From Jhaorihella thermophila (GTDB taxonomy: Bacteria > Pseudomonadota > Alphaproteobacteria > Rhodobacterales > Rhodobacteraceae), in NCBI RefSeq assembly GCF_900108275.1, contig NZ_FNVD01000005.1, positions 62,001 through 126,000 of the forward strand: a DNA stretch of 64,000 nt. Reading direction: 5' to 3'. The notes beneath the pieces are model-generated. The model did no database searches. It saw only the letters and a list, made by a program, of their open reading frames with translations, and was not told the origin of the DNA. Shown piece by piece: positions 17,064-26,678 of the stretch (its first letter is position 1; every line of letters begins with the position of its first letter). The translations under genes and the position numbers were made by a program.

Positions 17064-18251
17064 ATGAGCGGCCAACAAAGACTCGAAGGGCGACGGGCGC
17101 TGCTTGCCGAGATCCGGCGGGCGGGGCGAATCCCGCGAATCGATCTGGCCGAGCGGACGGGAATCAGCCGCGCAACAGTAACCACGATCACCGCCGATCT
17201 GCTGCGTGAGGGGCTGATCGAGGAGGTGGCCCGCGAATCGGGCAGCCGGGCGACCGGACGCGGCCGGCCAAAGGTGGATCTCAAGATCCGCGGCGCGGCG
17301 CGGCTGATCGCCGGGGCCAAGGTATCGCGGCAATCGGTGTCGATGGTTCTGCTGGACTTCGAAGGAACCCAGCTTGCCGACCTCGAGGTGACGCTGGACC
17401 GTGCCGTCCATGCGCCGGAGGACTTTGCCGACATGCTGGGCGGCTGCCTTGACCGGCTGGCGGCGTCGATCGGGCGGCAAAGGTCGGAAATCTCGGGGTT
17501 CGGGGTCGGCATTGCGGGCGTCGTCGATGCGCCGCGCGGGTTCGTCTACTGGTCGCCATCGCTGGACCGGCGCAACATCCGGCTGGGTCCGATCATGCGC
17601 GACCGGATCGGCATGCCGGTCCATGTGGACAACGACGCCAACCTTGTCGCGGTGGCCGAGAAGTCCTTTGGCCTCGGCCAGGATCATTCCGACTTCATCG
17701 TTGTCACCATCGAGGCGGGCGTCGGCATGGGCATCGTCATCGGCAACGAACTGTATCGCGGCACGCGCGGCTGCGGGGCCGAGTTCGGGCACACCAAGGT
17801 GCATCTGGACGGCGCGCTGTGCCGCTGCGGCCAGCGCGGATGCCTGGAGGCCTATGTCGCGGACTACGCCCTGCTGCGCGAGGCGACCTATGCCGGCGGC
17901 GCGGACTATGATCTGGAAGGGCTGCTGGCCGCCGCCCGCGCGGGCGAGCCTCTGGCCCTGTCGATTTTGCAGCGGGCCGGGCGTATGTTCGCGATGGGGC
18001 TGGCGAACCTCGTCAACATCTTCGACCCGGAACTCATCATCCTGGCGGGCGAGCAGATGCGGTTCGACCACCTCTATGCCGAAGAGGTGATCGCCGCGAT
18101 GCGCGAACAGATCGTGCAGGTGGACCGCGATCCGCCAGAGGTGGTGGTCCACGAATGGGGCGATCTGATGTGGGCGCGCGGCGCGGCCGGATACGCGCTG
18201 GAGCAGGTGTCCGAGGCCGCCGTTGCGGGGGAAGATGCCGATGCGGCCTGA
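17064..18251 (+). CDS. xylR: ROK-family transcriptional regulator, XylR type
   Basis: A 395-residue protein with an N-terminal winged helix-turn-helix (IDLAERTGISRATVTTITAD, about residues 29-48) and a C-terminal ROK sugar-binding domain. The ROK signature GAEFGHTKVHLDGALCRCGQ and the zinc-binding CRCGQRGCLE are intact. Such proteins repress xylose genes until the sugar binds. I place the start at ATG 17064 with CAGGGA upstream. It is divergent from xylF, and two similar AT-rich palindromes at xylF and xylB are its probable sites. Its 3' end overlaps the next gene by 11 bases, so the two are likely cotranscribed. Confidence 0.88.
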   Translation: MSGQQRLEGRRALLAEIRRAGRIPRIDLAERTGISRATVTTITADLLREGLIEEVARESGSRATGRGRPKVDLKIRGAARLIAGAKVSRQSVSMVLLDFEGTQLADLEVTLDRAVHAPEDFADMLGGCLDRLAASIGRQRSEISGFGVGIAGVVDAPRGFVYWSPSLDRRNIRLGPIMRDRIGMPVHVDNDANLVAVAEKSFGLGQDHSDFIVVTIEAGVGMGIVIGNELYRGTRGCGAEFGHTKVHLDGALCRCGQRGCLEAYVADYALLREATYAGGADYDLEGLLAAARAGEPLALSILQRAGRMFAMGLANLVNIFDPELIILAGEQMRFDHLYAEEVIAAMREQIVQVDRDPPEVVVHEWGDLMWARGAAGYALEQVSEAAVAGEDADAA

Positions 18252-19779
18252 GGCGATCATGGTTGCCGCCCTGCTGGCGGGGGCGGCGCAGGCCGGGCCG
18301 CTGTTCGCGCCGCAACCCGCGCCTGCCCATTCCTATGACGGCGGGTGGGAACATTTCGTCGGCGGCGGTGTGGCGGTGTTCGACTGCAACGGCGACCGTC
18401 TGCCCGAGCTGTTCGTGGCAGGCGGCAGCAATCCCGCGCAACTGCTGGTGAACCGCTCGCCCGTGGGGGGCGCGCTGCGCTTCGACGCGTCCACCCCGGC
18501 GCCGCTGGCGGTCACCGGCGTCACCGGCGCCTATCCGCTGGACATCGACAGCGACGGGCATCTCGATCTCGTGATCCTGCGCGCCGGGGAAAACCTGGTG
18601 ATGCGGGGCGGTGCCGATTGCAGCTTCCGCCGCTGGAACCCGCGGGGTTTCAACGGCGGCGACCGCTGGACCACTGCCTTTTCCGCCACCTGGGAGTCGG
18701 GCCGGGCCCGGCCCACGCTGGCCTTTGGCAACTACGTCAACCGTGACGATCCCGATGGGCCGTTCGGCACCTGCGACGACAACCAACTGTTCCGCCCCAA
18801 AGCCGGCCGCTATCGCGAAACGCCTCTGCATCCGGGCTTTTGCGCGCTGTCGATGCTGTTCATTGACTGGCGCCGTTCGGGCCGGGCCGATCTGCGGATC
18901 AGCAACGACCGGCACTATTACGTCCGAGGCGGCGAGGAACAGCTCTGGGCGATGGAGCCGAACCCGCGCCTTTATACGGCAGAGGAAGGCTGGCGCAGCT
19001 ATGCGCTGTGGGGGATGGGGATCGCCTCGCGCGATCTGACCTTCGACGGCCGGCCCGAGGTGTTCCTGACCTCGATGGGCGATCAGCGGTTGCAGTTCTT
19101 CACCGGCGATGACGCGCCCACATGGGAGGATGCGCCATACGCGCTGGGCACCACGGCGCACCGGCCCTACACCGGCGGGGACGGGCGGCCCTCGACCGGG
19201 TGGCACGCGGCGTTCGGCGATGTGCAGAATGACGGGCTGGACGACATCTTCGTCGCCAAGGGCAATGTCCAGCAGATGCCGGACGCGGCAATGGACGATC
19301 CCAACAACCTGCTGGTGCAGCAGCCGGACGGCCGCTTTGTCGAAATGGGCGACGTCGCGGGGCTGGCCAGTCTGCACCGGGCACGGGGCGCGGCGCTGGC
19401 GGATCTGAACCGAGACGGGCTCTTGGACGCGGTGGTGGTGAACCGTCGCGGCCCGCTGGAGATCTTCCGCAACGTGACGGCGGATGCCGGCCTCTGGCTG
19501 ACCGTGGCCCTGCACCAGCCCGCGCCGAACGTGAACGCCGTGGGCGCGTTCATCGAGCTGGACCTGGGCGACCGCATCGTCACGCGCGAGATCACCGTGG
19601 GCGGCGGCCATGCGGGCGGCACCGCCGGCCCGGAATATTTCGGGCTGGGCGCGGTGGATCGGGCGCGGCTGCGGGTGATCTGGCCCGACGGCGCGGTATC
19701 GGACTGGGCGACGGTGCGGGCCGGCCAGCACCTCGACGTGATCCGGACCGGAGAGGCGCTGGACATCCGCACCTACTGA
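18241..19779 (+). CDS. Secreted FG-GAP/VCBS and ASPIC-UnbV repeat protein (CRTAC1-like)
   Basis: About 512 residues with an N-terminal signal (MRPEAIMVAALLAGAAQAGP). Repeated calcium-binding-type blades follow the D.n.DG..D pattern: FDCNGDRLPELFVAGG, DIDSDGHLDLVILR, FGDVQNDGLDDIFVAKG and DLNRDGLLDAVVVNR. The C-terminal 75 residues form an ASPIC/UnbV domain (GPEYFGLGAVDRARLRVIWP). A beta-propeller in the periplasm or outside is expected. Starts at 18223, 18235 and 18241 are possible; 18241 has the best spacing from GGGGGAAG. It overlaps xylR by 11 bases and meets a di-heme peroxidase gene tail to tail with a 7-base overlap. A role within xylose use is not evident. Confidence 0.75.
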   Translation: MRPEAIMVAALLAGAAQAGPLFAPQPAPAHSYDGGWEHFVGGGVAVFDCNGDRLPELFVAGGSNPAQLLVNRSPVGGALRFDASTPAPLAVTGVTGAYPLDIDSDGHLDLVILRAGENLVMRGGADCSFRRWNPRGFNGGDRWTTAFSATWESGRARPTLAFGNYVNRDDPDGPFGTCDDNQLFRPKAGRYRETPLHPGFCALSMLFIDWRRSGRADLRISNDRHYYVRGGEEQLWAMEPNPRLYTAEEGWRSYALWGMGIASRDLTFDGRPEVFLTSMGDQRLQFFTGDDAPTWEDAPYALGTTAHRPYTGGDGRPSTGWHAAFGDVQNDGLDDIFVAKGNVQQMPDAAMDDPNNLLVQQPDGRFVEMGDVAGLASLHRARGAALADLNRDGLLDAVVVNRRGPLEIFRNVTADAGLWLTVALHQPAPNVNAVGAFIELDLGDRIVTREITVGGGHAGGTAGPEYFGLGAVDRARLRVIWPDGAVSDWATVRAGQHLDVIRTGEALDIRTY

Positions 19780-21104
19780 GGCACGGGCAGGCCGCTGGGC
19801 ACCGAATTCGGGATGCCCAACCGCCCGGTCAGGCTGGTCGTGTCCATCAGCGTTGCCAGAAAGGCGATGATCTGGCTGACCTCCTCGTCGGTCAGGTGTT
19901 GCGGGGCAAGTTCGTTGGCTGCGGCGATGGCGTCCACCTCGCCCGCGTCCCGCATGACCGCGAAATCGCTGTCGAAGCCCGGCCCCGGCAGCACCGCCTG
20001 CGCCGGGTCATAGGATCTGAGCGAACGCACCGGGTCCAAGTGGTGCCGGATCACGGCCTCGAGCGTGGCATAGGCGCCATCATGGCCGTAGGGCGCGGTT
20101 TCGGTGACGTTGCGCAGGGACGGGGTGCGGAACCGATAGGCGTCCTCGTCCGCGCCGGTCACGCGCATCCGCCCCGTGTCGCGGTGGTGGCGCTCGAACC
20201 GGGCGGCCTTGCCCGGGCCGATCTGCGGCATGGCGATCGCGTGAAAGCCGTGATCGGTCTGGAACTGGCCGGAATGGCAGGTGTCACACCCGGCCTTGCC
20301 GTAGAACAGCGCCAGCCCGGCCTGCGCCGGCGCCGGCAGCGGCGTGCCGTCCCGCAGGTGGCGGTCGAACAGGCTGTCATCGGCGCGCCATTCAAAGGCG
20401 ACAAAGGCGGCGATGGCGTTGGCGATGTCGGTAAACGCGACGAGCCGCCCCGCGCCGATCACCTTGTCGAAGGCCGCGCGATAGGCCGGGATCGCCTCGA
20501 CCCGCGCGGCGATCCTCGCCCAGGCGCCGTCGGGTCCGGTCAGGAACCCCAGCCGCACCGCGCGGGCGATCTCGTTTTCCGAGTAATGCCCGGCCATCTC
20601 GTCGGGGGACAGAACCGGAAACATGGCCTGCGCGGCGAGGATCGAATCGAACCCCGCCGTCATCTCTTTGCCCAACGGAGTCCGGATCCCGCCGGGCTGC
20701 GCGGGGTCCAGTTGAAGCCGCCCGTCATGGAACATCGTGGTGAATTCCAAAGCGCCGAGGTTGAACAGCGCCGGCGCGTTGCGGGGAACGCGCTGTTCGG
20801 GCGGGTTGGCGGGGTCCGGCCGGCGGTCGGGGCCCAGGCCGATCCCCCCGTCGCCGATCCCCAGCGACACCCCGTCCGATGTGCCGAACCGGGGATGGTG
20901 GCAAGTGGCACAAGCGACCTCGCGGTTGCCTGAAAGGATCGGGTCGTAGAACAGAAGCCGGCCCAGCCGGACCTGATCCATGTCGGGTTCGGGAAACACC
21001 GCGTCCGCGCGCGGCAACGGGCCGGCCAGAGCCGACAGCGGCAGCAGCAGGACCAGCGCGATCCAGCGGACCGAACCGGAACGGATATTGGCGCCTAGCA
21101 CCAT
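19773..21104 (-). CDS. Di-heme cytochrome c peroxidase / MauG family protein
   Basis: A 443-residue exported protein. After an N-terminal hydrophobic segment (WIALVLLLPLSALAGP) come two c-type heme motifs, CATCH near residue 75 and CDTCH near 275, plus the family segments RLGRLLFYDPILSGN, RNAPALFNLG and APYGHDGAYATLEAV. Relatives reduce hydrogen peroxide or, as in MauG and MbnH, oxidise a partner protein. The start at 21104 sits one base after the xylA stop. It follows xylB-xylA on the same strand and is convergent with the VCBS/ASPIC gene, which makes that protein a candidate partner. Confidence 0.85.
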   Translation of the reverse strand: MVLGANIRSGSVRWIALVLLLPLSALAGPLPRADAVFPEPDMDQVRLGRLLFYDPILSGNREVACATCHHPRFGTSDGVSLGIGDGGIGLGPDRRPDPANPPEQRVPRNAPALFNLGALEFTTMFHDGRLQLDPAQPGGIRTPLGKEMTAGFDSILAAQAMFPVLSPDEMAGHYSENEIARAVRLGFLTGPDGAWARIAARVEAIPAYRAAFDKVIGAGRLVAFTDIANAIAAFVAFEWRADDSLFDRHLRDGTPLPAPAQAGLALFYGKAGCDTCHSGQFQTDHGFHAIAMPQIGPGKAARFERHHRDTGRMRVTGADEDAYRFRTPSLRNVTETAPYGHDGAYATLEAVIRHHLDPVRSLRSYDPAQAVLPGPGFDSDFAVMRDAGEVDAIAAANELAPQHLTDEEVSQIIAFLATLMDTTSLTGRLGIPNSVPSGLPVPQ

Positions 21105-21105
21105 C

Positions 21106-22410
21106 TCAGACAAAGCGGTTGACGTAGTTCTCCAGCATCTCCTGCCGGCCGGACCGGGGATGCGGTTCGATCCCGTCGGCCAGAATCCGGTCAAAGATCG
21201 TTTGCAGGTCACTGTTCAGCATGGCCTGTGCCCGAGGCGTGTCCCAGCCATCATAGCGGTCGCGCAGGGCGGATTCCAAGCCGCGGTCCTTGATCATCGC
21301 GGCGGCGGCCTTTAGCCCGCGCGCACAGACATCCATCGCCCCCACATGCGCGGCGATCAGATCCTGCGCATCCAGCGACTGCCGCCGCAGCTTGGCGTCG
21401 AAATTGGTGCCGCCCGTGGTGAACCCGCCGCCCCGCAGGATGTGGTAATAGGCCAGCGCGACCTCGGGCATGTTGTTGGGAAACTGGTCCGTGTCCCAGC
21501 CCGACTGGTAGTCGTTGCGGTTCATGTCGATGGAGCCGAACATACCTTCGGTCACCGCCAGCGCGATTTCGTGTTCAAAAGAATGTCCGGCCAGGATCGC
21601 GTGTCCCTGTTCGAGGTTCAGTTTTACCTCCTCCTCCAGTCCGTATTTCCGCAGGAAGCCGATGCAGGTGGCCACGTCGAAATCGTATTGATGCTTGGAC
21701 GGCTCCTGCGGCTTGGGTTCGACCAGGATCGTGCCCTTGAAGCCGATCTTGTGTTTGTAATCCACCACCATATTCAGGAACCGACCCATGTGGTCCAATT
21801 CCCGGCCCATGTCGGTGTTCAGCAGCGTTTCATACCCTTCGCGCCCGCCCCAGAGCACGTAGTTCTGTCCGCCCAGCCGGTGGGTGACGTCCATGCAGGC
21901 CTTCACGGTGGCCGCTGCGTAGGCGAACACGTCCGGGTCGGGATTGGTGGCCGCGCCCGCCATGTAGCGACGGTGGGAAAACAGGTTCGCAGTGCCCCAC
22001 AGAAGCCGGACCCTGCGGCTCTCCATCTTCTGCCCGATGAGATCGGTGATTTCCTCGAAATTGCGCAGGCTCTCGGCGAAGCTGTCGCCCTCCGGCCTGA
22101 TATCGGCGTCGTGAAAGCAGAAAAACGGCTGGCCGAGTATGTCGAACATCTCGAACGCGGCTTCGGCCTTCAGCCGCGCCGCCTCCATGCTGTCGCTGCC
22201 CTGCCAGGGGCGCAGGAAGGTCGGCCCGCCGAACGGATCGCCGCCCTCCCAGGCGAAGGAATGCCACCAGGCTACGGCAAAGCGCAGATGGTCCTCCATC
22301 CGCTTGCCCATGACGACCTCGTCGGGGTCGTAATGGCGAAAGGCCAGCGGGTTGGGGCTGTCGGGGCCTTCATAGGCGACCGGCTGAATGTCCTTGAAGA
22401 AATCCGTCAT
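21106..22410 (-). CDS. xylA: Xylose isomerase
   Basis: A 434-residue cytoplasmic enzyme interconverting D-xylose and D-xylulose. The first signature region [14 protein letters not shown] holds the ring-opening His, [19 protein letters not shown] binds the first metal, and the metal-ligand stretches [18 protein letters not shown] and [17 protein letters not shown] follow. Length matches the class II family. The ATG at 22410 overlaps the xylB stop by four bases (ATGA), so the two are translationally coupled, with xylB first. Confidence 0.95.
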   Translation of the reverse strand: MTDFFKDIQPVAYEGPDSPNPLAFRHYDPDEVVMGKRMEDHLRFAVAWWHSFAWEGGDPFGGPTFLRPWQGSDSMEAARLKAEAAFEMFDILGQPFFCFHDADIRPEGDSFAESLRNFEEITDLIGQKMESRRVRLLWGTANLFSHRRYMAGAATNPDPDVFAYAAATVKACMDVTHRLGGQNYVLWGGREGYETLLNTDMGRELDHMGRFLNMVVDYKHKIGFKGTILVEPKPQEPSKHQYDFDVATCIGFLRKYGLEEEVKLNLEQGHAILAGHSFEHEIALAVTEGMFGSIDMNRNDYQSGWDTDQFPNNMPEVALAYYHILRGGGFTTGGTNFDAKLRRQSLDAQDLIAAHVGAMDVCARGLKAAAAMIKDRGLESALRDRYDGWDTPRAQAMLNSDLQTIFDRILADGIEPHPRSGRQEMLENYVNRFV

Positions 22411-23861
22411 GATTGCAAGGCCCTTATGGCGGGATAGAGATTTCGATAGGCGGCATGACCGGCCGCATACTCCGCGCGCAGGTCGTCGCGCGGGGCGATG
22501 GTTTCGGCGATTGGCGGGCGTATCATCACTGCCTCGGGCGCAGCCCCGGTGGCGGCGCAGGTCGCCAGCCGCGCGGCCCCCATCGCGGCGCCGAATTCGC
22601 CCCGCGCGGGGCGATCGATCGGCAGATCCAGCAGCGTCGCCAGCAGCTCCAGCCAATAGCGCGAGGCCGAGCCGCCGCCGATCGCCGTTACCCGCTTCAG
22701 CGCCGCGCCGGTGTCGCGCAGCGCGTCGAGCGAATCGCGCAGGGCATACCCGACCCCTTCGAGCACCGCATGTGTCAGTTCCGCGTGGCCCATGCCGATA
22801 TCCAGCCCGATGAAGGCGCCGCGGATCGCGCTGTCATTGTGCGGGGTGCGCTCGCCGGACAGATAGGGCAGAAAGCGCAGCCGCCCCGGTGGGCCGATAC
22901 GGTCGCCCAGCGCAGCGGTCAGCGCGGCCGGATCGGCCTGAAGGTTGCGTGCCAGCCAGTTCAAACTGTCGGTCGCGGCCAGGATCACGCCCATCTGGTA
23001 CCACCTGCCCGGCACCGCGTGGCAAAATGTATGCACCGCGCTTTCCGGCTTTGGCGCGAACCGGTCGCGGGCGGCCAGCAGCACGCCCGAGGTGCCCAGC
23101 GATACGAACCCGTCGCCGTGTTCCAGCGCGCCGATCCCGCAGGCGGCGGCGGCATTGTCCGCAGCCCCCGCCGCGACCACGACGCCCCGCGGCAGGCCCA
23201 GTTCGTCGGCAAGGCCGGGCCGGATCGTGCCCACCGGCACCGTGCCTTCGTGCAGCGCCGGCATCTGATCGCGCGTCATGCCCGAGGCCGCCAGCAGCCG
23301 ATCCGACCAGTCCCGCGCGCCCACGTCCAGCCAGCTCGTGCCGGAGGCGTCCGACATGTCGGTGGCATGAGCGCCGGTCAGCCACAGCGTCAGGTAATCC
23401 TTGGGCAGGACCACCCGGGCAGTGCGGGCAAGGATCTCGGGCTCATGCTCGGCCACCCACATGAGTTTCGGCGCGGTAAAGCCGGGAAACACGATATTGC
23501 CGCTCAGCGCCCGAACGTCCGCTGCCGCGTCCAGCCGCGCGGCCTGATCCGCGCTGCGGGTGTCGTTCCACATGATGCAGGGGCGCTGCTCCGCGTCGTC
23601 CGCGCCCAGCAGGACCGCGCCGTGCATGTGGCCAGAGCAGCCGATGCCCCTGAGCGCCGCCATTTCGGTGGGCGCCTCGGCCTTCAGCGCGGCAATCACC
23701 GTCCGGCAGGCCGCGATCCAGTCGCGCGGGTCCTGTTCGCTGTGGCCGGGGGCGGGCCGGGCGGTCGGATAGGACGCCTCGGCCACCGCGACGGTGCGTT
23801 GCGCGGCGTCGATCAGCAACCCGCGCAGGCCCGACGTGCCCAGATCCAGTCCCAGAAACAT
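22407..23861 (-). CDS. xylB: Xylulokinase
   Basis: A 484-residue FGGY-family kinase that phosphorylates D-xylulose to xylulose 5-phosphate. [19 protein letters not shown] is the N-terminal phosphate-binding motif, [12 protein letters not shown] and [12 protein letters not shown] follow, and the C-terminal half carries [14 protein letters not shown] and [18 protein letters not shown]. It is the first gene of the xylB-xylA transcript. A 35-bp perfect palindrome lies upstream, where the ROK regulator probably binds. Confidence 0.94.
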   Translation of the reverse strand: MFLGLDLGTSGLRGLLIDAAQRTVAVAEASYPTARPAPGHSEQDPRDWIAACRTVIAALKAEAPTEMAALRGIGCSGHMHGAVLLGADDAEQRPCIMWNDTRSADQAARLDAAADVRALSGNIVFPGFTAPKLMWVAEHEPEILARTARVVLPKDYLTLWLTGAHATDMSDASGTSWLDVGARDWSDRLLAASGMTRDQMPALHEGTVPVGTIRPGLADELGLPRGVVVAAGAADNAAAACGIGALEHGDGFVSLGTSGVLLAARDRFAPKPESAVHTFCHAVPGRWYQMGVILAATDSLNWLARNLQADPAALTAALGDRIGPPGRLRFLPYLSGERTPHNDSAIRGAFIGLDIGMGHAELTHAVLEGVGYALRDSLDALRDTGAALKRVTAIGGGSASRYWLELLATLLDLPIDRPARGEFGAAMGAARLATCAATGAAPEAVMIRPPIAETIAPRDDLRAEYAAGHAAYRNLYPAIRALQS

Positions 23862-23886
23862 GCGCGTGCGCCCTCCCTGTCGCGGC

Positions 23887-23921
23887 GCTTTAATTAATTT
23901 GTGAAAGAAATTAATTAAAGC
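23887..23921 (-). promoter_or_regulatory. Probable XylR operator upstream of xylB
   Basis: Perfect palindrome with 14-bp arms (GCTTTAATTAATTT / AAATTAATTAAAGC) around a 7-bp centre (GTGAAAG). Its half-site core, AATTT...AAATT with 7-bp spacing, matches the palindrome at 16934-16958 in the xylF/xylR region. A TTGACG hexamer (minus strand, 23926-23921) adjoins it. The AT-rich block is very unlike the GC-rich surroundings. Confidence 0.75.
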
Positions 23922-23961
23922 GTCAACAGGAAACCGCGGCCGCGGCCCGTGGCGTGCGGTT

Positions 23962-24420
23962 TCAGACGGGCAGGGCGGTGGTCTTGAACACGGTGCGCAG
24001 GGCGAAACTCGACTGCATCTGCGCCACGCCGGGCAGGCGGGCCAGGTATTGGCGGTGGATGCGGGCGAAATCCTCGGTGCTTTCGGCGACGACCTTGAGA
24101 ATATAGTCCGCCTTGCCCGCCATCAGGTGGCATTCCAGCACGTCGGGGATCCGCGCCACCGCCTTTTCAAAGGCCTCCAGCAGTTCGTCCGCCTGCCCCT
24201 GCAGGGTGATCTCGACGAAAACCGTGGTGGGCACGCCCAGCTTGCGCGCATCCAGCAGGGCGACATAGTCGCGGATATAGCCCTCGGATTCCAGACGCTG
24301 CACCCTGCGGTGACAGGCCGACGGCGACAGGTTCACCGTTTCGGACAGTTCGGCATTCGACATCCGGCCCTTGCGCTGAAGGGCGTTCAGGATCTTCCGG
24401 TCAGTCGCATCCAGTGACAT
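23962..24420 (-). CDS. Lrp/AsnC-family transcriptional regulator
   Basis: A 152-residue regulator with an N-terminal helix-turn-helix ([20 protein letters not shown], residues about 20-40) and a C-terminal ligand-sensing domain ([16 protein letters not shown]). The start ATG 24420 gives the standard length; the upstream frame adds unrelated residues. It is divergent from alanine dehydrogenase, so it most likely works as an AldR-type activator that senses alanine or another amino acid. TTCGAT/ATCGAA half-sites in the gap are plausible binding sites. Confidence 0.88.
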   Translation of the reverse strand: MSLDATDRKILNALQRKGRMSNAELSETVNLSPSACHRRVQRLESEGYIRDYVALLDARKLGVPTTVFVEITLQGQADELLEAFEKAVARIPDVLECHLMAGKADYILKVVAESTEDFARIHRQYLARLPGVAQMQSSFALRTVFKTTALPV

Positions 24421-24445
24421 TTGCGCACATTCATCCGAACGGACT

Positions 24446-24470
24446 TTCGATTCATCGAAGAATATTCGAT
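24446..24470. promoter_or_regulatory. Probable Lrp-type operator between regulator and ald
   Basis: Three alternating half-sites, TTCGAT (24446-24451), ATCGAA (24454-24459) and TTCGAT (24465-24470), form two overlapping palindromes. A good -10 (TAAAAT, 24524-24529) without a matching -35 precedes ald, which fits activator-dependent transcription. The assignment to this regulator is inferred from position. Confidence 0.5.
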
Positions 24471-24558
24471 TCACCCATGGATTGGCGAGTGGAATTGGCA
24501 CGGAAATTGCGCCGCCGTTCGCCTAAAATCTGGGCAGTTCATGAACGGAGGAGATCCG

Positions 24559-25677
24559 ATGAAGATCGGTTGCCCGAAAGAGATCAAACCGCAGGAATTC
24601 CGGGTCGGCATGACCCCCAACGCCGTGCACGAGGCGGTGGCGCATGGCCACGAGGTGTTCATCGAAACCGGCGCCGGCGCCGGGTCGGGGTTCGAGGACG
24701 ACGCCTATGTCGCCGCCGGCGCCCGGATTCTTGACACCGCCGAGGAGATCTTTGCTACCGCCGAACTGATCGTGAAGGTCAAGGAGCCGCAGGCGGTCGA
24801 ACGCAAGATGCTGCGCGAGGGCCAGGTCCTGTTCACCTATCTGCACCTTGCCCCGGACCCCGAACAGACCAGGGATCTGCTGGCATCGGGCTGCACCGCG
24901 ATCGCCTATGAAACCGTGACCGACGACCGGGGCGGGCTGCCGCTTCTGGCGCCCATGTCCGAGGTCGCCGGCAAGCTGGCGCCGCAGGTGGGGTCGTGGA
25001 CCCTGCAAAAGGCCAATGGCGGCCGCGGCGTTCTGATGGGCGGCGTGCCCGGCGTGCTGCCGGCCAAGGTCGTGGTGATCGGCGGCGGCGTGGTGGGCAC
25101 CCATGCGGCGCTGGTGGCGTCCGGCATGGGCGCGGATGTCACCGTTCTGGACCGGTCCCTGCCCCGGATGCGCTATCTGGACGATGCCTTTGGCGGCCGG
25201 TTCAAGACCGCCTATTCCAGCCCCGGCACCACCGCCGATCTGATCGCCACCGCCGACATGGCGATCGGCGCGGTGCTGATCCCCGGCGCCGCCGCGCCCA
25301 AGCTGGTCACCCGCGATCAGCTGTCCACCATGAAGGCTGGCGCGGTGCTGGTGGATGTGGCCATCGACCAGGGCGGGTGCTTCGAAACCTCGAAACCGAC
25401 CACCCATCACGACCCGATCTACGAGGTGGACGGGATCATGCACTATTGCGTCGCCAACATGCCGGGCGCCGTGCCGCGCACCTCGACCATCGCGCTGGGC
25501 AACGCCACCATGCCGTTCCTTCTGGCGCTGGCGGACAAGGGCTGGAAACAGGCCTGCGCCGACGATCCGAACCTGCTGAACGGCCTGAACGTCCATGCCG
25601 GCAAGCTGACAAACTATGCCGTGGGCAAGGCGCTGGGCATCGACGTGGTTTCTCCGCAAGTGGCGATCAAGGGCTGA
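24559..25677 (+). CDS. ald: Alanine dehydrogenase
   Basis: A 372-residue NAD-dependent enzyme that interconverts L-alanine with pyruvate and ammonium. [20 protein letters not shown] is the classic N-terminus with the pyruvate-binding Arg, FTYLHLAPD contains the catalytic His region, and [20 protein letters not shown] is the Rossmann nucleotide site. [14 protein letters not shown] near residue 270 carries the catalytic Asp. GGAGGAG precedes the ATG at 24559. It is divergent from an Lrp-type regulator and ends with an intrinsic-terminator-like hairpin. Confidence 0.95.
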   Translation: MKIGCPKEIKPQEFRVGMTPNAVHEAVAHGHEVFIETGAGAGSGFEDDAYVAAGARILDTAEEIFATAELIVKVKEPQAVERKMLREGQVLFTYLHLAPDPEQTRDLLASGCTAIAYETVTDDRGGLPLLAPMSEVAGKLAPQVGSWTLQKANGGRGVLMGGVPGVLPAKVVVIGGGVVGTHAALVASGMGADVTVLDRSLPRMRYLDDAFGGRFKTAYSSPGTTADLIATADMAIGAVLIPGAAAPKLVTRDQLSTMKAGAVLVDVAIDQGGCFETSKPTTHHDPIYEVDGIMHYCVANMPGAVPRTSTIALGNATMPFLLALADKGWKQACADDPNLLNGLNVHAGKLTNYAVGKALGIDVVSPQVAIKG

Positions 25678-25704
25678 TCCTCCCCGGCCCCGCCACGCGA
25701 ACCT

Positions 25705-25733
25705 GCCCCGGCCGTCGCGCCGGGGCATTTTCT
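25705..25733 (+). terminator. Rho-independent terminator after ald
   Basis: Arms GCCCCGGC and GCCGGGGC with a 6-base loop, followed by ATTTTCTT. It lies in the 63-bp gap between ald and the convergent mscS-type gene. Confidence 0.75.
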
Positions 25734-25740
25734 TCCGCGC

Positions 25741-26544
25741 TCAGGCCCGTTTCTGGATCTCGACCTGATGCGGATAGGGGATCGAGATGCCGGCGGCGTC
25801 GAGGGCTTCCTTGACCTTCTGGATCAGGGTGAACTTCAGATCCCAGTATTCGGCATTGTCGCACCACAGCCGCGCGGTCAGGTCCACCGAGCTGTCGCCC
25901 AGATTTGTCACCCGCACCCAGGGCGCGGGATCGTCATGCACGCGAGGCTCGGCCCGGGCGACGTCCAGGATGATCTGCTTGGCCTTTTCCGCATCGTCGG
26001 CGTAGTCGATGCCGAATGTCAGATCCAGCCGGCGGGTGGGATGGTGCGAAAAGTTCGAAATGATCGACCCCCATGCCTTGCCGTTGGGCAGGATGATCTG
26101 AACATTGTCCGGTGTCACCAGTTCGGTCGTGAACAGGCTCAGGTCCACCACCGTGCCCGCAGTGCCCCCGATATCGACATACTGGCCGACCCTGAACGGC
26201 CGGAAAACGATCAGCATGACGCCGGCGGCCAGATCCGACAGCGTGCCCTGAAGGGCCAGACCGACCGCCAGCGACGCCGCGCCAAGGATCGCCACGATGC
26301 TGGTCGCCTGAATGCCGAAGATACCCAGAACGGCAACGAAAACGATGGTCAGGGTGCCCCATTTGACCAGACTGGCGATGAAACTGCCCAGCGTGGGGTC
26401 CATATGCGGGGCGGCGTTGATCTTGTTCCTGACAAGCCGCCCCATCACGCCGGCAAGGATCCACCCTCCGATCAGAACGATCAGCGCCTTCACCACGTTG
26501 ATGATCAAGGGCCCCATCGCCCCCATCTGGTTCATGACATCCAT
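25741..26544 (-). CDS. Small-conductance mechanosensitive channel (MscS family)
   Basis: A 267-residue inner-membrane channel that opens under membrane tension to release solutes on osmotic downshock. Three hydrophobic helices occupy the first 110 residues; the pore helix has the Gly/Ala pattern ILGAASLAVGLALQGTLSDL. The beta-domain follows (VGQYVDIGGTAGTVVDLSLF, PNGKAWGSIISNFSHHP), then the cytoplasmic alpha/beta part. Length equals that of the compact E. coli MscS type. Start ATG 26544. Confidence 0.92.
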   Translation of the reverse strand: MDVMNQMGAMGPLIINVVKALIVLIGGWILAGVMGRLVRNKINAAPHMDPTLGSFIASLVKWGTLTIVFVAVLGIFGIQATSIVAILGAASLAVGLALQGTLSDLAAGVMLIVFRPFRVGQYVDIGGTAGTVVDLSLFTTELVTPDNVQIILPNGKAWGSIISNFSHHPTRRLDLTFGIDYADDAEKAKQIILDVARAEPRVHDDPAPWVRVTNLGDSSVDLTARLWCDNAEYWDLKFTLIQKVKEALDAAGISIPYPHQVEIQKRA

Positions 26545-26678
26545 CTGGGAACCCCTCTCGTCCTGAAATCCCTGTCCGATCCAGCTTGACCCATCCGCCC
26601 CTGTCTCCGCAACAGTTTCTCGGGGCTTTCCTTGGCCGCCCGGTTGCCTAATCTGGATCGCGGAAGGAGACTCGCCCG

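Noticed and set aside
26498-26512. TTGATGATCAA resembling an FNR site
   Set aside because: It lies inside the mscS-type gene and lacks the four-base centre of the TTGAT-N4-ATCAA consensus.
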